DNA from: Candidatus Omnitrophota bacterium
GTDB taxonomy: Bacteria > Omnitrophota > Gorgyraeia > JAFGHF01
NCBI GenBank assembly: GCA_020341815.1
Contig: CP070837.1
Span: 956,064-990,679 of the forward strand
Length of the DNA stretch: 34,616 nt
Reading direction: 5' to 3'
The translations under genes and the position numbers were made by a program. Positions 34,527-34,616 of the stretch are shown piece after piece. Position 1 is the first letter of the stretch. The number at the start of each line of letters is the position of its first letter. Under the pieces are notes generated by a model, which was not told the origin of the DNA, made no database searches, and worked only from the letters and a program-made list of their open reading frames with translations.

Positions 34527-34616
34527 ATGGACAAATTCCCTAAAAGAAAGCCAATTAGGTTAAAAGAATACGATTATTCGTTAAATGGTTATTATTTTAT
34601 AACCATGTGTTCGTAT
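34527..34616 (+). CDS. REP-associated transposase, N-terminal fragment (cut by window edge)
   Basis: The first 30 residues of an ORF that continues past the right edge: MDKFPKRKPIRLKEYDYSL then NGYYFITMCSY. The pattern RKxIRLKxYDYSxxGxYFIT is the standard opening of one RAYT / Y1_Tnp subgroup. The gene at 6730-7389 starts differently, so the two belong to different subgroups. The HUH motif is not yet reached. Only the start is visible, so whether the gene is intact cannot be said. Confidence 0.75.
   Translation, partial: MDKFPKRKPIRLKEYDYSLNGYYFITMCSY

Overview
The window is a dense, almost entirely minus-strand bacterial chromosome segment. It is dominated by a nearly complete division and cell-wall (dcw) cluster. 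The only complete plus-strand gene is an HD-GYP protein at 2282-3709, and a second plus-strand gene is cut by the right edge. The genes point to a bacterium with peptidoglycan; the MurE DNPR motif predicts meso-diaminopimelate. Gene lengths, small overlaps and overall style fit an uncultured lineage such as Omnitrophota or another PVC-related phylum. That placement is an impression, not something the sequence proves.

Layout in transcription order (right to left). (1) 34527-34616, plus strand: start of a REP-associated (Y1) transposase. (2) 34417-32141: acyl-CoA synthetase-like ligase and a DUF72 protein, each with its own promoter. (3) 32101-31194: tRNA-Pro(CGG), a membrane-anchored small protein resembling polymorphic-toxin nuclease domains, and a small partner gene. 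(4) 31197-25256 and on to 20647: an operon-like run of SDR, acylphosphatase, metallophosphoesterase, ligA, lipoprotein, MBL hydrolase, xerD-like recombinase, CCA/poly(A) polymerase, DUF503, rbfA, nrnA, truB and ribF. (5) 20585-3716: the dcw cluster behind a strong promoter and three MraZ boxes. Its order is mraZ, a 52-aa ORF, rsmH, ftsL, ftsI, murE, murF, mraY, murD, ftsW, murG, murC, murB, an inserted RAYT transposase, ddl, ftsQ, ftsA; ftsZ is not present. (6) 2211-1: promoter, proC, mtnP and the 5' part of ileS.

The most unusual feature is a family of three short (106-108 bp) repeats with 12-bp GC-rich terminal inverted repeats, each flanked by TTCA/TGAA. All three sit exactly on the start codon of a minus-strand gene (proC, xerD-like, acylphosphatase). 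Removing the element and one TGAA copy restores an ATGAAR start in every case. In two cases it also restores an ATGA stop/start overlap with the upstream gene. With the element in place, the upstream stop codon is kept and the element end plus TGAA makes a new in-frame GTG start behind an element-supplied GGAAGG. This looks like a mobile element adapted to insert at translation starts with little damage.

A RAYT gene flanked by inverted 23-bp palindromes has also entered the dcw cluster between murB and ddl. No stretch longer than 300 bases lacks a gene; the longest gap, 2044-2281, holds two promoters and one repeat copy. No CRISPR array, rRNA or convincing intrinsic terminator was seen.
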